Part shown: positions 4,918 through 7,740 of the stretch, in pieces
Numbering within the stretch: the first letter of the stretch is position 1
Layout: every line of letters begins with the position of its first letter
Assembly (NCBI GenBank): GCA_019412865.1
Contig: DXOJ01000062.1
Location: forward strand, 1-7,740
DNA from: Bacteroides sp.
Lineage (GTDB): Bacteria > Bacteroidota > Bacteroidia > Bacteroidales > Bacteroidaceae
Reading direction: 5' to 3'
Length of the DNA stretch: 7,740 nucleotides
The notes under the pieces: generated by a model
The model's database searches: none
What the model saw: only the letters and a program-made list of their open reading frames with translations
Told to the model about the DNA's origin: nothing
Made by a program: the position numbers and the translations under genes

Positions 4918-7740
4918 TTAGAATTGAACTTTCACATTAAAACCGAAGTTACGCAAGCTGGGTTGCATAAAGTAGTCTACATTCATATAATAGTTACTGG
5001 AGGTAGAGGCAGACAATTCCGGGTCGAATGGAGCTTTACAGTAAATCATCCATAAATTACGTCCTACAACACCTAAAGTAATATTCGCCACATTTTTAAA
5101 CCATCTTTTAGGAAGTGTATAATTTAAGCTCAATTCCTGCAAACGTACATTGGTTGCACTATATAGATAATAACGGCCATAGCCACCTTCACCCGTACCG
5201 ATAGCTTGGTAATACTTTTGGGCATCAACTTTACCGTTATTAATAGGAACACCACCATTATCACGAGCTGTTGCAGATGATTCCGACACTCCATAATAAT
5301 CTAAAATACCTTGAGTAGCCGAATAAGCTAATCCGCCTACACGGGCTGATAATACAATTCCCAAGTCGATTCCTTTGTAATTGAAATGATTGGTCCATCC
5401 GAGGTTGAAATCAGCATCCAGATTACCGACTTTTACCGGAGTGTTTGATGAAGTGATACCCAGATTACCATTCTGATCGACTTTTATATTACCGTTATTG
5501 TCTTTTGTCAGTTGGTTGTATACATAGATATCGGTCATGGAACCTCCTTCTGTCAGGATGACGCGGGGAGCTACATTCTCTTTACCTAACCAACCCACAT
5601 TCATTTCATCCATTTGGATAGCTTCTCCTGTCACAGGATTCACGCTGCCGCTTGCCAGTCGTTTCACCTTGTTACGGTTTAAAGTGAAGGTAGCATTAGA
5701 AGACCATCCGAATCCTGCCCATTTATCACTGAATCCTAAAGCTAATTCAATACCCTGATTTTGCACGTTACCGGCCTGTACAATCGCTTGTTTATATCCG
5801 GAAGAAGAGGGGATATCCACCTTAAATGTTTGGTTTAATGTGTTAGAACGATAGTAAGTAGCGTCTAAATTAAACCGATTTCCCCAGAATTTCAAGTTCA
5901 AACCGATTTCCCAGGATTTAGTCTTTTCAGGTTTCATATTGTCCATCGGATATACGGTCGGATTCGCCCAGTTATGTGTCTGGCTGTTGTATTCGTAACC
6001 CGGATTAGTAAGGAAACGATCAAAGGAAGAGGCTACCACTGTATACGAACCGCGTATTTTAGCATAAGAAATCACCTCTGGTAGTTTAACCATTTCTGAT
6101 AATAAAGCCGATAAACCGACTGACGGATAAAAGAAAGATTTCTGTTTGGAGAATGCGAGTTTTGAATCCCAGTCATTACGTCCGGTTACAGTTAAATACA
6201 GTTGATTTTTCCAACTTAATTCAGCACTGGCAAAAATACTTTGAATTTCATCTTCATATCCGGTAGGGTCCGGTTTATAGTTGGCGGAGAAATTAATATT
6301 GTTGATCTGGAAGAAGTTAGGAATAACCAGGTCACCTGCAATATATAACTGATCCATTGAAGTATGATATATGGAAGCACCAACATTGGCTGTTAAATGA
6401 AAAACACCAAATGTTTTATCTATATTAGCCAGGAAATCGGCATATAAAGAACGTTCCTGACGCATGGCATCTTCAAAACCACCGCTTACACCACAGAATG
6501 TTGTTAATGTAGAAGCAGATTTTTCGTTTTTATTCCGGTAGTCGGAGTTGTCCAGATTGACACGACCGACAACATTGAGCCAATCTGCAGCCTGCCATTT
6601 CAAAGAAGCGTTCATCATATAACGTTTCTTGTTGGAAGTACGGTTGATGCGATTTTGTATCCAATATGGATTTTGTAATGACAAACTTGCATCACCATAA
6701 GGCCAATATTGTTCCATATAGCCGTAGTTAGTATTATAACGCTCATACAGACGAATTTCGTCAAAGTTGTCTCCACGAGGGAATAGATACAGTGATGGGA
6801 GAGGATTATAATACTGTCCTTGAGAAACCATGTTTTTGTTGTTCTGAACGATATATTGTGCACCGATATCCAGAGTAAGTTTATCATTCAGGAAATGGGT
6901 GGTATTACGTGCCGTAAAATTATAACGGTTATAGGAGTTATTCGGAAGAATTCCACCGGAGTTAGTTGTAGAAGCAGAAAGATAGGTCTGGTTTTTGGTA
7001 TTTCCTGTAGATAATGCTACCGAATTGATAACATTGGAGCCTGTTTCAAAGAAGTCAGATGGGTTATATCGACGGTTTGTCAATTCTCCCCAGCTGAATA
7101 ATCCGGAACTTGTACCATAACGGTTCTGCATATCCGGCATAATATATGCTTTAGAGAAAGTAGTACTGTTGGATACTGTTATGGTAGTTTTCTCTGTTTG
7201 GCCTTTTTTAGTAGTAATTAAAACAACACCGTTTGCCGCAGCAGAACCATATAATGCTGCCGCAGAAGGACCGGTCATCATACTAATACTAGCAATATCG
7301 TCCGGATTTAAGTCAGCAACAGCATCTGATCCTCCCATCTCTCCAAATAATCCTTCGCCACCGCTTTTTCCTGTATTAAAAATAGGTACACCATCAATTA
7401 CATACAATGCATTGTTATCTTTAGTCAGAGATTTCATACCACGCATAACAACACGTGTGGCACCACCAGCACCGGTTGCACCACTATTAATTTGAACACC
7501 GGCAACCTTTCCTGATAGTGAATTCATAAAATTGGCGTCCTTTACAGCTGTCAATTCGTCACCTTTTACCTCTTGTACATTATAACTTAACGCCTTAGTT
7601 GCACGCTTGATACCCAATGCAGTAACAATTACTTCGTCCAATACTTGCGTATCTTCTCCTAAGGTTACTTTTATAGTTTGTGCGTTGGCAAGCGTGATTC
7701 TTTGGGAGAAAATCAGTTTCATATACTTTCCCTCAATGCT
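4918..7740 (-). CDS. SusC/RagA-family TonB-dependent outer-membrane transporter, 5'-partial
   Basis: This is the outer-membrane channel of the PUL and would import oligosaccharide into the periplasm using TonB energy. The frame is open to the right window edge. The ATG at 7720-7722 has no signal peptide after it, and six further codons lie upstream of it, so it is probably internal; the signal peptide and most of the CarboxypepD_reg-like domain lie outside. Numbering from that Met, the segment before residue 27 looks like the end of that domain. LDEVIVTALGIKR (28-40) is the conserved junction before the plug, and the plug spans roughly 40-178, including ALYVIDGVPI (105-114) and ALYGSAAANGVVLITTKKG (156-174). 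The rest reads as beta-barrel strands and ends in NVKVQF, with the terminal Phe typical of outer-membrane barrels. The visible 940 codons fit a full protein of somewhat over 1000 residues. It is the first gene seen in the operon, 17 bases ahead of susD. Family is certain; substrate is inferred from neighbours. Confidence 0.96.
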   Translation of the reverse strand, partial: SIEGKYMKLIFSQRITLANAQTIKVTLGEDTQVLDEVIVTALGIKRATKALSYNVQEVKGDELTAVKDANFMNSLSGKVAGVQINSGATGAGGATRVVMRGMKSLTKDNNALYVIDGVPIFNTGKSGGEGLFGEMGGSDAVADLNPDDIASISMMTGPSAAALYGSAAANGVVLITTKKGQTEKTTITVSNSTTFSKAYIMPDMQNRYGTSSGLFSWGELTNRRYNPSDFFETGSNVINSVALSTGNTKNQTYLSASTTNSGGILPNNSYNRYNFTARNTTHFLNDKLTLDIGAQYIVQNNKNMVSQGQYYNPLPSLYLFPRGDNFDEIRLYERYNTNYGYMEQYWPYGDASLSLQNPYWIQNRINRTSNKKRYMMNASLKWQAADWLNVVGRVNLDNSDYRNKNEKSASTLTTFCGVSGGFEDAMRQERSLYADFLANIDKTFGVFHLTANVGASIYHTSMDQLYIAGDLVIPNFFQINNINFSANYKPDPTGYEDEIQSIFASAELSWKNQLYLTVTGRNDWDSKLAFSKQKSFFYPSVGLSALLSEMVKLPEVISYAKIRGSYTVVASSFDRFLTNPGYEYNSQTHNWANPTVYPMDNMKPEKTKSWEIGLNLKFWGNRFNLDATYYRSNTLNQTFKVDIPSSSGYKQAIVQAGNVQNQGIELALGFSDKWAGFGWSSNATFTLNRNKVKRLASGSVNPVTGEAIQMDEMNVGWLGKENVAPRVILTEGGSMTDIYVYNQLTKDNNGNIKVDQNGNLGITSSNTPVKVGNLDADFNLGWTNHFNYKGIDLGIVLSARVGGLAYSATQGILDYYGVSESSATARDNGGVPINNGKVDAQKYYQAIGTGEGGYGRYYLYSATNVRLQELSLNYTLPKRWFKNVANITLGVVGRNLWMIYCKAPFDPELSASTSSNYYMNVDYFMQPSLRNFGFNVKVQF

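Larger units (their letters stand above)
17..7740 (-). other. Single-direction PUL operon (SusC, SusD, GH18, two accessory lipoproteins)
   Basis: Five minus-strand genes follow one another with gaps of 17, 27, 8 and 23 bases and no hairpin-plus-T-run terminator between them. This supports a single transcript entering from the right edge. The order transporter, lid protein, endo-glycosidase, then two DUF1735-type binding lipoproteins is a recurring arrangement in Bacteroides loci for N-glycan use. The regulator and leader region, where such loci often carry an ECF sigma/anti-sigma pair or an antisense small RNA, would lie to the right and are not visible. Confidence 0.8.

Noticed and set aside
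7169..7495. 108-codon plus-strand open frame with Pro/Ala-rich sequence
   Set aside because: It is antisense to the highly conserved TonB plug of the SusC gene and is best explained as a shadow of that coding constraint.

Overview
The window is a stretch of a Bacteroidales polysaccharide utilization locus (PUL), most likely from Bacteroides or a close relative. The evidence is a SusC/SusD pair, lipoproteins with Cys-terminated signal peptides, AT-rich DNA, and DUF1735/LamG/discoidin surface proteins, which are largely restricted to Bacteroidota. Every convincing gene lies on the minus strand, so transcription runs from right to left. Gaps between genes are only 8 to 27 bases, which suggests one polycistronic message. 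The promoter, any sigma/anti-sigma or hybrid two-component regulator, and the transcription terminator are all outside the window.

In transcription order, the genes are: a SusC-family TonB-dependent transporter (7740 to 4918, 5' end cut off by the window edge); a SusD-like glycan-binding lipoprotein (4900 to 3350); a GH18 lipoprotein with an intact DGFDIDYE catalytic motif, probably an endo-beta-N-acetylglucosaminidase (3322 to 2189); a DUF1735 plus LamG-like lipoprotein (2180 to 990); and a lipoprotein with an N-terminal Ig-like/DUF1735-type region and a C-terminal F5/8 type C (discoidin) domain (966 to 166, with its remaining coding sequence continuing to 17 in another frame). A possible start codon for a further gene sits at the left edge.

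The inferred job is capture and uptake of host or dietary N-glycans. The GH18 enzyme would cut the chitobiose core of N-glycans at the cell surface, the two accessory lipoproteins and SusD would hold glycan or glycoprotein, and SusC would import the released oligosaccharide. The gene order resembles known Bacteroides N-glycan loci (the BT_1042-BT_1046 region of B. thetaiotaomicron and the don locus of B. fragilis, both from memory). The target glycan class cannot be read from the sequence.

The most notable anomaly is a frameshift near the 3' end of the last gene. The discoidin domain stops early at 166-168, yet a 53-codon stretch that plausibly completes the same domain continues in the -1 frame to a stop at 17-19. 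This is either a real inactivating or truncating mutation or a sequence error. I found no RNA genes, mobile elements, CRISPR arrays or convincing terminators, and no clearly new biological system. No gene-free stretch exceeds about 30 bases.
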